A DNA stretch of 14,011 bases, from positions 1 through 14,011 of the forward strand of contig CAAELW010000001.1 in assembly GCA_900756875.1 (NCBI GenBank). The letters run 5' to 3'. Positions 1 through 6,136 of this stretch are shown piece by piece (the first letter of the stretch is position 1; each line of letters starts with the position of its first letter). The notes under the pieces were generated by a model that saw only the letters and a program-made list of their open reading frames with translations, was not told where the DNA came from and did not search any database. A program made the translations under genes and the position numbers. This DNA is from Pasteurellaceae bacterium. GTDB lineage: Bacteria > Pseudomonadota > Gammaproteobacteria > Enterobacterales > Pasteurellaceae.

Positions 1-134
1 GTTTTTGCTCTTAATTCATCATCACTTAATGCTTCAAAAGCCGGCTCCATTTTGTTGATTTTCGCAACTTGTTTTCTTAATCTGCGTAAAATACGTTCGT
101 TACGGCTGCCAAAAATTTTTGTTAAAAAACTCAT
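1..134 (-). CDS. secA: Protein translocase ATPase SecA, N-terminal part (cut by window start)
   Basis: SecA is the cytosolic ATPase that pushes preproteins through the SecYEG channel. Only the first 44 codons are in the window. The reading begins [14 protein letters not shown] and continues through [13 protein letters not shown] and [10 protein letters not shown], which matches the N-terminal helix of gamma-proteobacterial SecA closely. The ATG is at 132-134. A weak purine-rich ribosome site (AAAGAG, minus strand, 145-140) lies just upstream. The gene follows secM by 73 bases, the usual secM-secA arrangement. The catalytic motifs lie outside the window, so their integrity cannot be judged. 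Confidence 0.95.
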   Translation of the reverse strand, partial: MSFLTKIFGSRNERILRRLRKQVAKINKMEPAFEALSDDELRAK

Positions 135-209
135 AATTTCTCTTTCAAATAAAAAATAAAAAGGATCATCCGATTAAAAAATCGGCTCGTTCAAAGATAA
201 AAGAAAATT
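135..209 (-). promoter_or_regulatory. secM-secA leader fold that may hide the secA ribosome site
   Basis: A perfect stem-loop, CCGATT-TTTT-AATCGG on the minus strand (185-170), sits in the gap between the two genes. Outside it, bases 209-199, which start inside the secM stop codon, can pair with bases 145-135 over the secA ribosome site. That pairing gives eight Watson-Crick pairs, two G-U pairs and one mismatch. A ribosome arrested at Pro102 would have its leading edge near 210-207, at the edge of this helix. This is the logic known for E. coli secM-secA; the fold here is inferred by eye. Confidence 0.5.
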
Positions 210-525
210 AAATAATGGCTGGGCCGGCACGAATAGGGGCAAAAACAGGAAATTCTGCCGCAATAAAGTGCGGTTGAATTTTTTCGTGTTTTTGATTGGA
301 ATGGGTTTTGTGATTTGTTGGCTGAGGTTGAACCTGCAATGCTTGACGAATTTCACGCACCGCAATCAACATATGTTGTTCAGATGATGTTTGGTAATTT
401 TCGCCACTCATATTTGATGAAGGCGGCACCTCCAATCCCTGAGCAACAGGTAAAGCAAAAATCGCAATCATGCTTAACAGCAACTGCGACCAGAAATTTG
501 TTTTACCTTTGTTTGATTTCATCAT
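208..525 (-). CDS. secM: SecM secretion monitor with divergent arrest peptide
   Basis: SecM is a short secreted peptide whose nascent chain stalls the ribosome, exposing the secA start when secretion is limiting. This 105-residue protein has a signal peptide: basic residues 3-8, a hydrophobic stretch around 12-28 and a likely cleavage near PVA at 26-28. A low-complexity Gln/His/Lys-rich middle follows, then a C-terminus FAPIRAGPAII. The RAGP core (99-102) is the hallmark of the family. The upstream F-x4-WI-x4-G part of the E. coli motif is missing. As I recall, the characterised Mannheimia SecM peptide reads HAPIRAGP, one residue different. It is shorter than E. coli SecM (170 residues). Two ATG codons are adjacent (525-523 and 522-520) and I cannot separate them. 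An uptake signal overlaps codons 84-87. Confidence 0.9.
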   Translation of the reverse strand: MMKSNKGKTNFWSQLLLSMIAIFALPVAQGLEVPPSSNMSGENYQTSSEQHMLIAVREIRQALQVQPQPTNHKTHSNQKHEKIQPHFIAAEFPVFAPIRAGPAII

Positions 526-553
526 CTTATTGTCTCTGACAAAATTTGTGTGT

Positions 554-582
554 ATTGTATCGGAAATTCAACGTAAAGTCAT
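554..582 (-). promoter_or_regulatory. Candidate sigma-70 promoter for secM-secA
   Basis: On the minus strand, ATGACT (582-577) and TACAAT (559-554) are separated by 17 bases, with matches of 4/6 and 5/6 to the consensus boxes. Transcription would start near 547, about 22 bases before the secM ATG. It overlaps the gap shared with the divergent dciA-like gene. Confidence 0.45.
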
Positions 583-597
583 TATTGGGGTATTTTT

Positions 598-918
598 GTG
601 GAAAACAAGCATGAGCGTTATCAAAAAGCCATGAATATTATTGATGTGCTAGAAGGATCACAATTTGCCAAAATCATGCAGAAAGGCTTAATGTTGAATG
701 AACTGAACCAAAACATCAGTCGCCTTTTTCCTCAAGAATTTAAAGGACTTTTTCGTTTAGGCTCCATCACAGATGGGAAACTTTTTATCGAAGTCAAAAG
801 TGCGGTCGTTCGCCAAGGGATTTTATTTCGCCAACGCGAATTACTCGCCGCAATTCAACCAACCTATCCAGAAGTAAAAGGCTTTGAGATTAAAATCAAT
901 CCCGAACTAACCTGCTAA
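598..918 (+). CDS. dciA: DUF721/DciA-family protein
   Basis: This 106-residue protein looks like a DUF721 member, the family of DciA proteins that help load the replicative helicase DnaB in bacteria without DnaC. The recognisable pattern is a leading helix (residues 13-45), then LGSITDGKLFIEVKSAVVRQ (residues 54-73) with the beta hairpin and helix of the KH-like fold, then a closing strand KGFEIKIN (94-101). It has none of the long disordered tail seen in larger DciA proteins. The start is GTG at 598-600, with GGGG at 587-590 as ribosome site; the next in-frame ATG is at 631. It diverges from secM and ends one base from the end of dam on the other strand. The DnaB role is family knowledge and is less certain for such a short copy. 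Confidence 0.75.
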   Translation: MENKHERYQKAMNIIDVLEGSQFAKIMQKGLMLNELNQNISRLFPQEFKGLFRLGSITDGKLFIEVKSAVVRQGILFRQRELLAAIQPTYPEVKGFEIKINPELTC

Positions 919-919
919 A

Positions 920-1774
920 CTAACCTTTAAAGATGGCGATTAATTCTTTTACCTTAACTCGTTTCTCTGAAGATTGACTGATCGAGCGCTGTACTTTAAC
1001 GCGTTTGAATTTTGCCCCTTTGTAAATCTCACGTGTGAATTTTGTATCGTGGTTAGAAATCACGACAGAAATTTGCTTTTCTTTTTGTGCTTTCTTTGCA
1101 CATTCCGCTAAATTCTTTTGATGCTCAAGGCCAAACGAATTTCCCGCATATCCAGTAAAATTAGTATCTTGCGGAAGCGGTGCATAAGGCGGATCACAAT
1201 AGATCACGCTGTGTTTATCCGCTAATTCAAATGTTTGTTGAAAATCAGCACATAAAAAGACCGCACTTTGTGCCTTATGAGCAAAATAACGTAATTCATC
1301 TTCAGGGAAATAATGGGTTTTATAAGCGCCAAAGGGCACATTAAACTCATTTTTACTGTTATAACGGCACAAGCCATTAAACCCAAAGCGGTTCAAATAA
1401 AGGAATAACACCGAACGCACGAAAGGATCGGTTGATTGATTAAAGGCATCTCGCTGTGCGTAATAATACTCGGCTGTATTCGCATTTTCAGCGAAGAAAA
1501 TTAGCTTACAAGCCTCAATATAAGCATCCACATTGTCTTTGACGATATTAAACAAGTTAATTAAATCGGGATTAATATCCGCCAAAATATAACGTTCAAA
1601 ATGAGAATTTAAAAAAACAGCACCCGCCCCCACAAAAGGCTCAATTAAGCACCGTTTTCTTTTTGGAAAGACGCGGTTGAGATCGTCCATTAAACGAAAT
1701 TTACCGCCCGCCCATTTCAAAAACGGGCGGTGTTTAATTCGAGGTTTCGTTTTATTATTTTTCGGACGCAACAT
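920..1774 (-). CDS. dam: Dam DNA adenine-N6 methyltransferase (GATC)
   Basis: Dam transfers a methyl group from S-adenosylmethionine to the adenine of GATC, marking DNA for mismatch repair and replication timing. The 284-residue protein has the SAM-binding start PFLKWAGGK (17-25), EPFVGAGAVF (45-54), the catalytic DPPY (194-197) within YCDPPYAPL, and NRFGFNGLCRYN (128-139), in the order seen in alpha-class enzymes. The N-terminus is about 11 residues longer than E. coli Dam. It is the last gene of aroK-aroB-dam, 14 bases after aroB, where E. coli has damX in between. No clear ribosome site precedes the ATG, so translation may be coupled to aroB. It ends tail to tail with dciA, one base apart. 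Confidence 0.96.
   Translation of the reverse strand: MLRPKNNKTKPRIKHRPFLKWAGGKFRLMDDLNRVFPKRKRCLIEPFVGAGAVFLNSHFERYILADINPDLINLFNIVKDNVDAYIEACKLIFFAENANTAEYYYAQRDAFNQSTDPFVRSVLFLYLNRFGFNGLCRYNSKNEFNVPFGAYKTHYFPEDELRYFAHKAQSAVFLCADFQQTFELADKHSVIYCDPPYAPLPQDTNFTGYAGNSFGLEHQKNLAECAKKAQKEKQISVVISNHDTKFTREIYKGAKFKRVKVQRSISQSSEKRVKVKELIAIFKG
1703..1731 (-). repeat. GC-rich inverted repeat in the 5' coding part of dam
   Basis: ACCGCCCG (1703-1710) and CGGGCGGT (1724-1731) form a perfect 8-bp stem with a 13-base loop, over codons 15-24 of dam. It encodes part of the conserved PFLKWAGGK start. It is one of the strongest stems in this AT-rich window and could slow translation of dam, but amino acid constraint alone might explain part of it. 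Confidence 0.5.
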
Positions 1775-1788
1775 GAGAGCAATGACAG

Positions 1789-2877
1789 TTAGTCATGTTG
1801 TGTGCAACGCTCAATCGCGTTTAGCACAAGAGATTTGTCAGTATCAGTCGCCACGTAGGCTTGACCAAGGGCTTTTAGCAACACAAGACGCAACTTACCT
1901 GCCAGCACTTTTTTATCTCGCATCATATGTGGTAAATAATCGTCTGGTTGCATGGTATCAGGCGAAACGGTCGGCAAATTAGCACGCGCTAAAAGTTTTT
2001 CTAAACGTGCAACATCTTCAAAAGAAAGATCGCCTAATTGTTCAGATAACACCGCAGCCATCATAGTTCCAGCTGCAACTGCTTCACCATGTAACCAGTT
2101 TCCATAGCCTAAATGCGTTTCGATCGCATGGCCAAAAGTATGGCCGAGATTTAATAATGCACGATCACCTTTTTCGGTTTCATCACGCGCAACAACATCA
2201 GCCTTGATTTGGCAACAACGCGCAATGCAATGTTGAAGTGACTGTTGATTTAATGCGACTAATTCATCAATATGTGCTTCAAGCCATTCAAAAAAGGCAT
2301 AATCTAAAATCGCGCCATATTTAATGACTTCCGCAAGTCCCGCATTCACTTCACGTTTTGGCAAGGTATTGAGTGTAAGGGTATCAATGATCACCGTTGA
2401 AGGTTGATAAAACGCCCCAATCATATTTTTGCCCAATTCATGATTAACGGCTGTTTTGCCACCAACAGAAGAATCCACTTGGGCTAATAATGTGGTAGGA
2501 ATTTGAATAAAACGCACGCCACGCTGATAGCTTGCTGCAGCAAAACCTGCCACATCACCAATCACACCACCACCTAATGCAATAATAGTGGTATCTCGCC
2601 CATGATTATGTTTTAAAAGTGCGGTAAAAATAAGGTTTAAAGAATCGAGCGTTTTATATTTTTCGCCATCAGGCAATAATACTGATTCAACATGACAGCC
2701 GATTTTCTCTAAGGTTCTTGTAACGGTTTCAAGATAATATTGTGCGACAGTAGGATTAGTCACGATCATCACTTTATCCCCTTTCTTCAGCGGATAACAG
2801 GTTTCATCTTTTAATAAACCTTCGCCAATATAGATGGGATAACGACGTTCTTTTAATTCGACATTTACGCACAACAT
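1789..2877 (-). CDS. aroB: 3-dehydroquinate synthase
   Basis: AroB converts DAHP to 3-dehydroquinate, the second step of the shikimate pathway, using NAD and a divalent metal in the cytosol. The 362 residues are the usual length. The NAD-binding GGGVIGD (102-108), DSSVGGK (135-141) and the three metal ligands Glu183 (GLAEVIKYG), His246 (LNLGHTFGH) and His263 (WLHGEA) are all present. The ATG at 2877-2875 is preceded by TAAGGAT, whose TAA is the stop codon of aroK, so the two genes are tightly coupled with a 9-base gap. An uptake signal (2617-2625) lies inside the gene. Nothing suggests damage. Confidence 0.97.
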   Translation of the reverse strand: MLCVNVELKERRYPIYIGEGLLKDETCYPLKKGDKVMIVTNPTVAQYYLETVTRTLEKIGCHVESVLLPDGEKYKTLDSLNLIFTALLKHNHGRDTTIIALGGGVIGDVAGFAAASYQRGVRFIQIPTTLLAQVDSSVGGKTAVNHELGKNMIGAFYQPSTVIIDTLTLNTLPKREVNAGLAEVIKYGAILDYAFFEWLEAHIDELVALNQQSLQHCIARCCQIKADVVARDETEKGDRALLNLGHTFGHAIETHLGYGNWLHGEAVAAGTMMAAVLSEQLGDLSFEDVARLEKLLARANLPTVSPDTMQPDDYLPHMMRDKKVLAGKLRLVLLKALGQAYVATDTDKSLVLNAIERCTQHD

Positions 2878-2886
2878 TTTTAATCC

Positions 2887-3429
2887 TTAGAGTGAACCGT
2901 TTAAGCCGTTTAGATTATCAATTAAATCAACGATTTGATTAACCATTACTTTGGCATTTTGCTCATCTGTTGGCAAAGTAATATCTGCAATTTCTTCGTA
3001 TAACGGATTGCGTACTTTGGCTAAATCTTCCAACACTTGGCGAGGGTTATCTGTTCCTTGTAATAAAGGACGTTTTTTATCACGTTGCGTACGTTGATAT
3101 TGCTTATCTACTGAGGTTTCTAAATAAATCACAATACCACGAGCAGAAAGATAATTACGATTTTCTTTTGACATCACTGCTCCACCACCTGTAGAAAGCA
3201 CGACGCCTTGTAATTGGGTTAATTCATTGATAATACGCTCTTCACGCTTACGAAAGCCTTCTTCGCCTTCTAAATCAAAAATCCAGCTAATGTCTGCTCC
3301 CGCACGTTCCTCAATTACGGCATCTGAATCGACAAAATCCATATTCAATTGTTGCGCAAGCTGACGGCCAATAGTGCTTTTACCCGCGCCCATTGGACCT
3401 ACTAAAAAAATATTACGTTTTTCAGCCAT
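2887..3429 (-). CDS. aroK: Shikimate kinase I
   Basis: AroK phosphorylates shikimate to shikimate-3-phosphate with ATP, in the cytosol. The 180-residue protein has the Walker A loop GPMGAGKST (11-19), the DSD motif (34-36) for Mg and shikimate, Arg60 in FRKRE, the GGG shikimate loop (81-83), the lid arginine at RDKKRPLL (116-123) and Arg140 in VRNPLY. Length and motifs fit AroK rather than AroL. It is the first gene of aroK-aroB-dam. The ribosome site is weak (AGAAG, about 7 bases before the ATG). I could not identify a convincing promoter in the 314 bases upstream. Confidence 0.96.
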   Translation of the reverse strand: MAEKRNIFLVGPMGAGKSTIGRQLAQQLNMDFVDSDAVIEERAGADISWIFDLEGEEGFRKREERIINELTQLQGVVLSTGGGAVMSKENRNYLSARGIVIYLETSVDKQYQRTQRDKKRPLLQGTDNPRQVLEDLAKVRNPLYEEIADITLPTDEQNAKVMVNQIVDLIDNLNGLNGSL

Positions 3430-3455
3430 TGTTATTCTTCTAACTTACTTAAATA

Positions 3456-3590
3456 ATGTTCAAATTAATCTTTCCTAATAAAAACTGGCTACCTGAAAAA
3501 ATGGCAGCCCGAAAGATCACCCAAAAAAATAATGAAGATTATCGCAATAAATCCCCCTATGTTTCAACCTTTAGCAGGAATTTATTTTAA
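3456..3590 (+). CDS. Possible 44-residue basic peptide, unrecognised
   Basis: The plus strand reads open from ATG 3456 to TAA 3588-3590, giving a peptide beginning MFKLIFPNKNWLPEKMAARK and ending in FSRNLF. It is rich in Lys, Asn and Arg and reads like real protein composition rather than low-complexity sequence. I do not recognise it. No Shine-Dalgarno sequence precedes the ATG (or the inner ATG at 3501), and it would overlap the promoter region of divergent aroK. It may be a small protein, a remnant of a lost gene, or chance. Confidence 0.2.
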   Translation: MFKLIFPNKNWLPEKMAARKITQKNNEDYRNKSPYVSTFSRNLF

Positions 3591-3693
3591 GAAGCGCAAA
3601 AGTGCGATCGGTTTTTTAGGGATTTTGATGAATGATAAAGTCAAATAGAGCATCGAGATAAAACATCCTAAAATTTAACCGCTCTTTACAAAT

Positions 3694-3723
3694 AAAAAAG
3701 GCTATTCAAACGAATAGCCTTTT
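3694..3723 (-). terminator. Intrinsic terminator of dcuB
   Basis: GGCTATTC (3700-3707) and GAATAGCC (3712-3719) form a perfect 8-bp stem with a 4-base loop, flanked by A and T runs. On the minus strand the stem is followed by six T. It starts 21 bases after the dcuB stop codon. Confidence 0.88.
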
Positions 3724-3743
3724 CTTTTATCTATTGTTAGTTA

Positions 3744-5411
3744 TTATAGATAACCAAACAAGCTTGTGAAAATGTAACCAAAGATACATGAAGTGATTAC
3801 ACCGATTAAGCCCGGTAAAATAAAGCTGTGGTTAATTACAAACTTACCGATATGTGTTGTACCTGAACGGTCGAATTGGATTGCCGCAAGGTCACTTGGG
3901 TAAGTAGGTAAAATGTAGTAACCATAACAAGCTGAAGCAAAGGCTAAGATAACAGCTGGATCAACACCGATACCTAAAGCAAGTGGAACGAATGCAACCA
4001 ATGCTGCCGCTTGTGAGTTTACGAATTTAGAAATTAATAATAACATCACGGCGTAAGTCCAAGGATGCGCTTTTACCACATCACCTAGTGCAGCTTTCAT
4101 CATTGGTGTGTGAACGGTAAACATGGTTTCCGCCATCCAAGAAATACCGAATACCGCCACTAACGCAATCATACCTGAACGGAAAATTTCATTTTTACTG
4201 ATTTTACCTGCATCAGTTTTCGTAAAGATAACAATTAATGCACCCGCTAATAGCATGAAGATTTGAATAACGTGAACCATACTTAAATTCACTTTTTTCT
4301 TCGCGGTGTCTTTTAATACGATTGCAGCGTTATCGATAGTTTCAGTTTTATCACCCGCAGTGATGACAACATTGTTATCTTGAGCGGTAATTGTTTGAGC
4401 CACTTCACCTTTATCGTTATAGATTGTAACGTTATTATAGGCTGTTTGTGTTTTCGCTTTGCTGTCTTTAACATCAAGTACTAATGTACCGTCTTTCGCT
4501 AATGCAACAATTTTACCGTCTTTTACATTGAAAGATTTCACTGCTTTATCGGCTGAAACAATTTCAACCACTTGAGCCGGTGCTGATTTTTCGAAAGCTG
4601 GGCGTAAATCTTTAAAGTAACCTAATACCGCTACCACTAAAATTGCACCAAAGAAGATCCACATCGCATTCCAGCTAGATTGTGGCAATTTTTTATCTAA
4701 TAATGATGTGCTATCACCATAAACATATTTTTTGAATTCTGGATCTTTTAATTTCTCTTGGAATTCTGGGTCTTTATCTAAATCTTTACCGCGGAACCAG
4801 CTGAAAATACCGATAGCTAATACACCACAAAGGGTTGAAGGAACGGTAATTTTTAATAAATCTAAATAACCATCAAAACCTGCTAATGGTGTTTTAGCAT
4901 TCACTAAGAATGTGGTTAAAGTCACTACTGCAACAGAAACAGGTGACGCAATAATACCCATTTGAGAAGCAATTGAACTTGCCGCCATTGGACGTTCAGG
5001 GCGAATATCATTTTTGATCGCGATATCATAGATGATTGGTAACATGGTATAAACCACGTGTCCTGTACCACATAAAATGGTTAAGAAACAGGTGACGAAT
5101 GGTGCCAAAATACTGACATATTTCGGGTTACGACGAAGCATTTTCTCCGCAATTTGTAACATGACATCTAAACCACCACTGGCTTGTAATGTTGCCGATG
5201 TGACCACCACCGCAAGGATGGTTAACATTACATCGATAGCTGGCTTACCTGGTTCAATACCAAAGCCGAAAACAAGAACAATTAAGCCTACCCCACCGAG
5301 CATACCCAGTGCGATACCACCTTTTTTTGCCCCGTAAAACAAACAGATAAGAACAATAACAAGCTGAATAGCAAACTGGCTACCTTCACCTAGGTTCATT
5401 AGAAAATCCAT
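3744..5411 (-). CDS. dcuB: DcuB-type anaerobic C4-dicarboxylate transporter with an inserted domain
   Basis: Dcu carriers exchange external fumarate or other C4-dicarboxylates for succinate during anaerobic growth, in the inner membrane. The sequence matches E. coli DcuB across most of its length: [12 protein letters not shown] (25-36), [18 protein letters not shown] (73-90), [11 protein letters not shown] (112-122), [21 protein letters not shown] (137-157), [11 protein letters not shown] (461-471) and [22 protein letters not shown] (501-522). It is 555 residues against about 446. The excess lies between DLRPAF (268-273) and [13 protein letters not shown] (376-388): roughly 100 polar residues of alternating strand-like pattern. 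The ribosome site GGAGT is 5 bases before the ATG. It stands alone, with a terminator on either side. Confidence 0.93.
   Translation of the reverse strand: MDFLMNLGEGSQFAIQLVIVLICLFYGAKKGGIALGMLGGVGLIVLVFGFGIEPGKPAIDVMLTILAVVVTSATLQASGGLDVMLQIAEKMLRRNPKYVSILAPFVTCFLTILCGTGHVVYTMLPIIYDIAIKNDIRPERPMAASSIASQMGIIASPVSVAVVTLTTFLVNAKTPLAGFDGYLDLLKITVPSTLCGVLAIGIFSWFRGKDLDKDPEFQEKLKDPEFKKYVYGDSTSLLDKKLPQSSWNAMWIFFGAILVVAVLGYFKDLRPAFEKSAPAQVVEIVSADKAVKSFNVKDGKIVALAKDGTLVLDVKDSKAKTQTAYNNVTIYNDKGEVAQTITAQDNNVVITAGDKTETIDNAAIVLKDTAKKKVNLSMVHVIQIFMLLAGALIVIFTKTDAGKISKNEIFRSGMIALVAVFGISWMAETMFTVHTPMMKAALGDVVKAHPWTYAVMLLLISKFVNSQAAALVAFVPLALGIGVDPAVILAFASACYGYYILPTYPSDLAAIQFDRSGTTHIGKFVINHSFILPGLIGVITSCIFGYIFTSLFGYL
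4287..4592 (-). other. Extra hydrophilic domain inside DcuB
   Basis: Codons about 274-375 encode a Lys/Asp/Thr/Val-rich, strand-like segment that E. coli DcuB replaces with about four residues. It contains repeated short units such as [20 protein letters not shown] (298-316 region). The flanking pieces align on both sides, so this is an insertion and not a frameshift. The preceding loop RGKDLDKD to LLDKKL is charged and likely cytoplasmic; one membrane helix (248-266) separates it from the insert, so a periplasmic location is inferred. Confidence 0.75.
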
Positions 5412-5482
5412 AAGATACTCCGAATCATTTTATGGTTAATTAGAAAAAAATTTTGATCGAATACTAGCATCAAAATTAACTC

Positions 5483-5521
5483 ATAATAAGTACTTTTAAG
5501 GTAAATCTTGTTTTAAATCAA
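5483..5521 (-). promoter_or_regulatory. FNR-like site and promoter of dcuB
   Basis: TTGTT-TTAA-ATCAA (5508-5521) matches the FNR consensus TTGAT-N4-ATCAA with one mismatch and correct spacing. On the minus strand a TATTAT -10 box lies at 5488-5483. If transcription starts near 5473-5476 the site is centred about 39-42 bases upstream, the class II activator position. A further perfect 7-bp inverted repeat (TTTTGAT 5451-5457, ATCAAAA 5469-5475) lies at the predicted start of transcription. Confidence 0.6.
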
Positions 5522-5573
5522 AAAATAAAGGGACTAAATAATAAAAGCAAATCTGAGAAAGATTAAAAAAGGA

Positions 5574-5582
5574 AAGTGCGGT
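5574..5582 (+). repeat. DNA uptake signal sequence, intergenic
   Basis: This is an exact AAGTGCGGT. All exact copies in the window, by first base, are: plus orientation 266, 798, 2617, 5574, 7074, 7853, 9272, 10746 and 12655; minus orientation 1260, 7870 and 12838. They mark DNA preferred by Haemophilus competence systems. The density, about one per 1.2 kb, is near that recalled for H. influenzae. Confidence 0.95.
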
Positions 5583-5647
5583 CAGAAATTTAAAAGATTT
5601 AGATATATTTTATTTAAAGATAAAGAATTTAGAAAAGAAATTTAAAG

Positions 5648-5676
5648 AAAAAAATTAGGCGACCTAAAAGATCGCC
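5648..5676 (-). terminator. Intrinsic terminator of acpP
   Basis: On the minus strand GGCGATC (5676-5670) pairs with GGTCGCC (5664-5658) through seven pairs, one of them G-U, around a 5-base loop. A run of seven T (5654-5648) follows three bases after the stem. It begins 12 bases beyond the acpP stop codon and ends the fatty acid cluster. Confidence 0.85.
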
Positions 5677-5687
5677 CAACTTAAAAA

Positions 5688-5918
5688 TTACTGATTGTTT
5701 TGAACGTAGTCAATCGCAGATTGAACAGTTGTGATTTTTTCAGCTTCTTCATCAGGAATTTCGATATCGAATTCTTCTTCTAAAGCCATTACTAATTCAA
5801 CTGTATCTAAAGAGTCCGCACCTAAATCTTCAACGAAAGAAGCTTCTGGTTTTACGTCTTCTTCTTTAACACCTAATTGTTCAACGATGATTTTTTTCAC
5901 GCGTTCTTCAATACTCAT
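5688..5918 (-). CDS. acpP: Acyl carrier protein
   Basis: AcpP carries growing acyl chains on a 4'-phosphopantetheine arm during fatty acid synthesis and feeds PlsX and lipid A enzymes. The 76 residues nearly match E. coli AcpP, with the modification serine Ser36 in DSL (35-37) within [20 protein letters not shown]. The protein is strongly acidic, as expected. The ribosome site AGGA lies about 8 bases before the ATG. A 218-base gap with its own regulatory signals separates it from fabG, so it can be expressed apart from the upstream genes. fabF, which follows acpP in E. coli, is absent; a terminator and dcuB follow instead. Confidence 0.98.
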   Translation of the reverse strand: MSIEERVKKIIVEQLGVKEEDVKPEASFVEDLGADSLDTVELVMALEEEFDIEIPDEEAEKITTVQSAIDYVQNNQ

Positions 5919-5959
5919 TTGTTTTTCCTATTGTTGTTTTAACTCATTTAAGAGCGGTT

Positions 5960-5987
5960 AGTGTATGCATTTTTGATAAAGTTGCAA
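5960..5987 (-). promoter_or_regulatory. Candidate acpP promoter
   Basis: On the minus strand TTGCAA (5987-5982) and TACACT (5965-5960) are 16 bases apart. Transcription would begin near 5953, giving a leader of about 35 bases. The boxes match consensus at only four of six positions each, which fits a promoter helped by an activator. Confidence 0.4.
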
Positions 5988-5998
5988 CTATTTCTTAG

Positions 5999-6011
5999 GT
6001 GGTCGCACCAC
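5999..6011. promoter_or_regulatory. FadR-like palindrome upstream of acpP
   Basis: GTGGT-CGC-ACCAC is a perfect palindrome. Its core TGGTCGCACCA matches the FadR operator core TGGTC-N-GACCA at all specified positions but one. Its centre is about 52 bases before the predicted acpP start, just upstream of the -35 box. FadR is known to activate fatty acid synthesis genes, including E. coli fabHDG; binding here is an inference. Confidence 0.4.
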
Positions 6012-6059
6012 AAAAAAACAGGCAATGTAAAAACACATACAGAGAAAAAGTTACATTGC
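6011..6059 (-). terminator. Terminator-like hairpin between fabG and acpP
   Basis: GCAATGTAA (6022-6030) and TTACATTGC (6051-6059) form a perfect 9-bp stem around a 20-base loop. On the minus strand the stem is followed, after three bases, by seven T. It could end or attenuate transcripts arriving from fabG, directly upstream of the acpP operator and promoter. Confidence 0.55.
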
Positions 6060-6063
6060 GGTT

Positions 6064-6115
6064 GGGATTTTATCATTAACTAAACTGCTTTGCTATATTT
6101 TATAGACAAAATCCC
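6064..6115. repeat. Inverted repeat after fabG
   Basis: GGGATTTT (6064-6071) and AAAATCCC (6108-6115) are perfect inverted copies 36 bases apart, between the fabG stop and the terminator-like hairpin. The loop contains TATA-rich sequence that could hold a minus-strand -10 box. The role is unknown. Confidence 0.4.
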
Positions 6116-6136
6116 CGATATATCTCCCCTAAAGGG

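Larger units (their letters stand above)
3430..3743. other. 314-base gap between aroK and dcuB
   Basis: This gap holds a 44-codon plus-strand ORF without a clear ribosome site (3456-3590) and a near-match uptake signal AAGTGCGAT (3600-3608) that keeps the usual T-rich flank. It also has a variant ACCGCTCTT (3678-3686) and the dcuB terminator (3694-3723). The aroK promoter must lie here, but no strong boxes are visible. Confidence 0.6.

Noticed and set aside
174..365. 63-codon minus-strand ORF overlapping the end of secM
   Set aside because: It is a shifted frame of the secM 3' end; the secM frame has the arrest motif and the expected position before secA.
315..539. 74-codon plus-strand ORF opposite secM
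   Set aside because: It is antisense to a recognisable SecM with signal peptide and RAGP motif; no ribosome site and no family features.
1677..1982. 101-codon plus-strand ORF across the dam-aroB junction
   Set aside because: It overlaps conserved parts of both genes on the other strand and has no features of its own.
4287..4592. DcuB insert as a frameshift or assembly artefact
   Set aside because: The frame stays open through the segment, both flanks align in the same frame and the base composition matches the rest of the gene.
5451..5475. TTTTGAT...ATCAAAA as an FNR box
   Set aside because: The half-sites are FNR-like but lie too far apart; the 5508-5521 site has the correct 4-base spacing.
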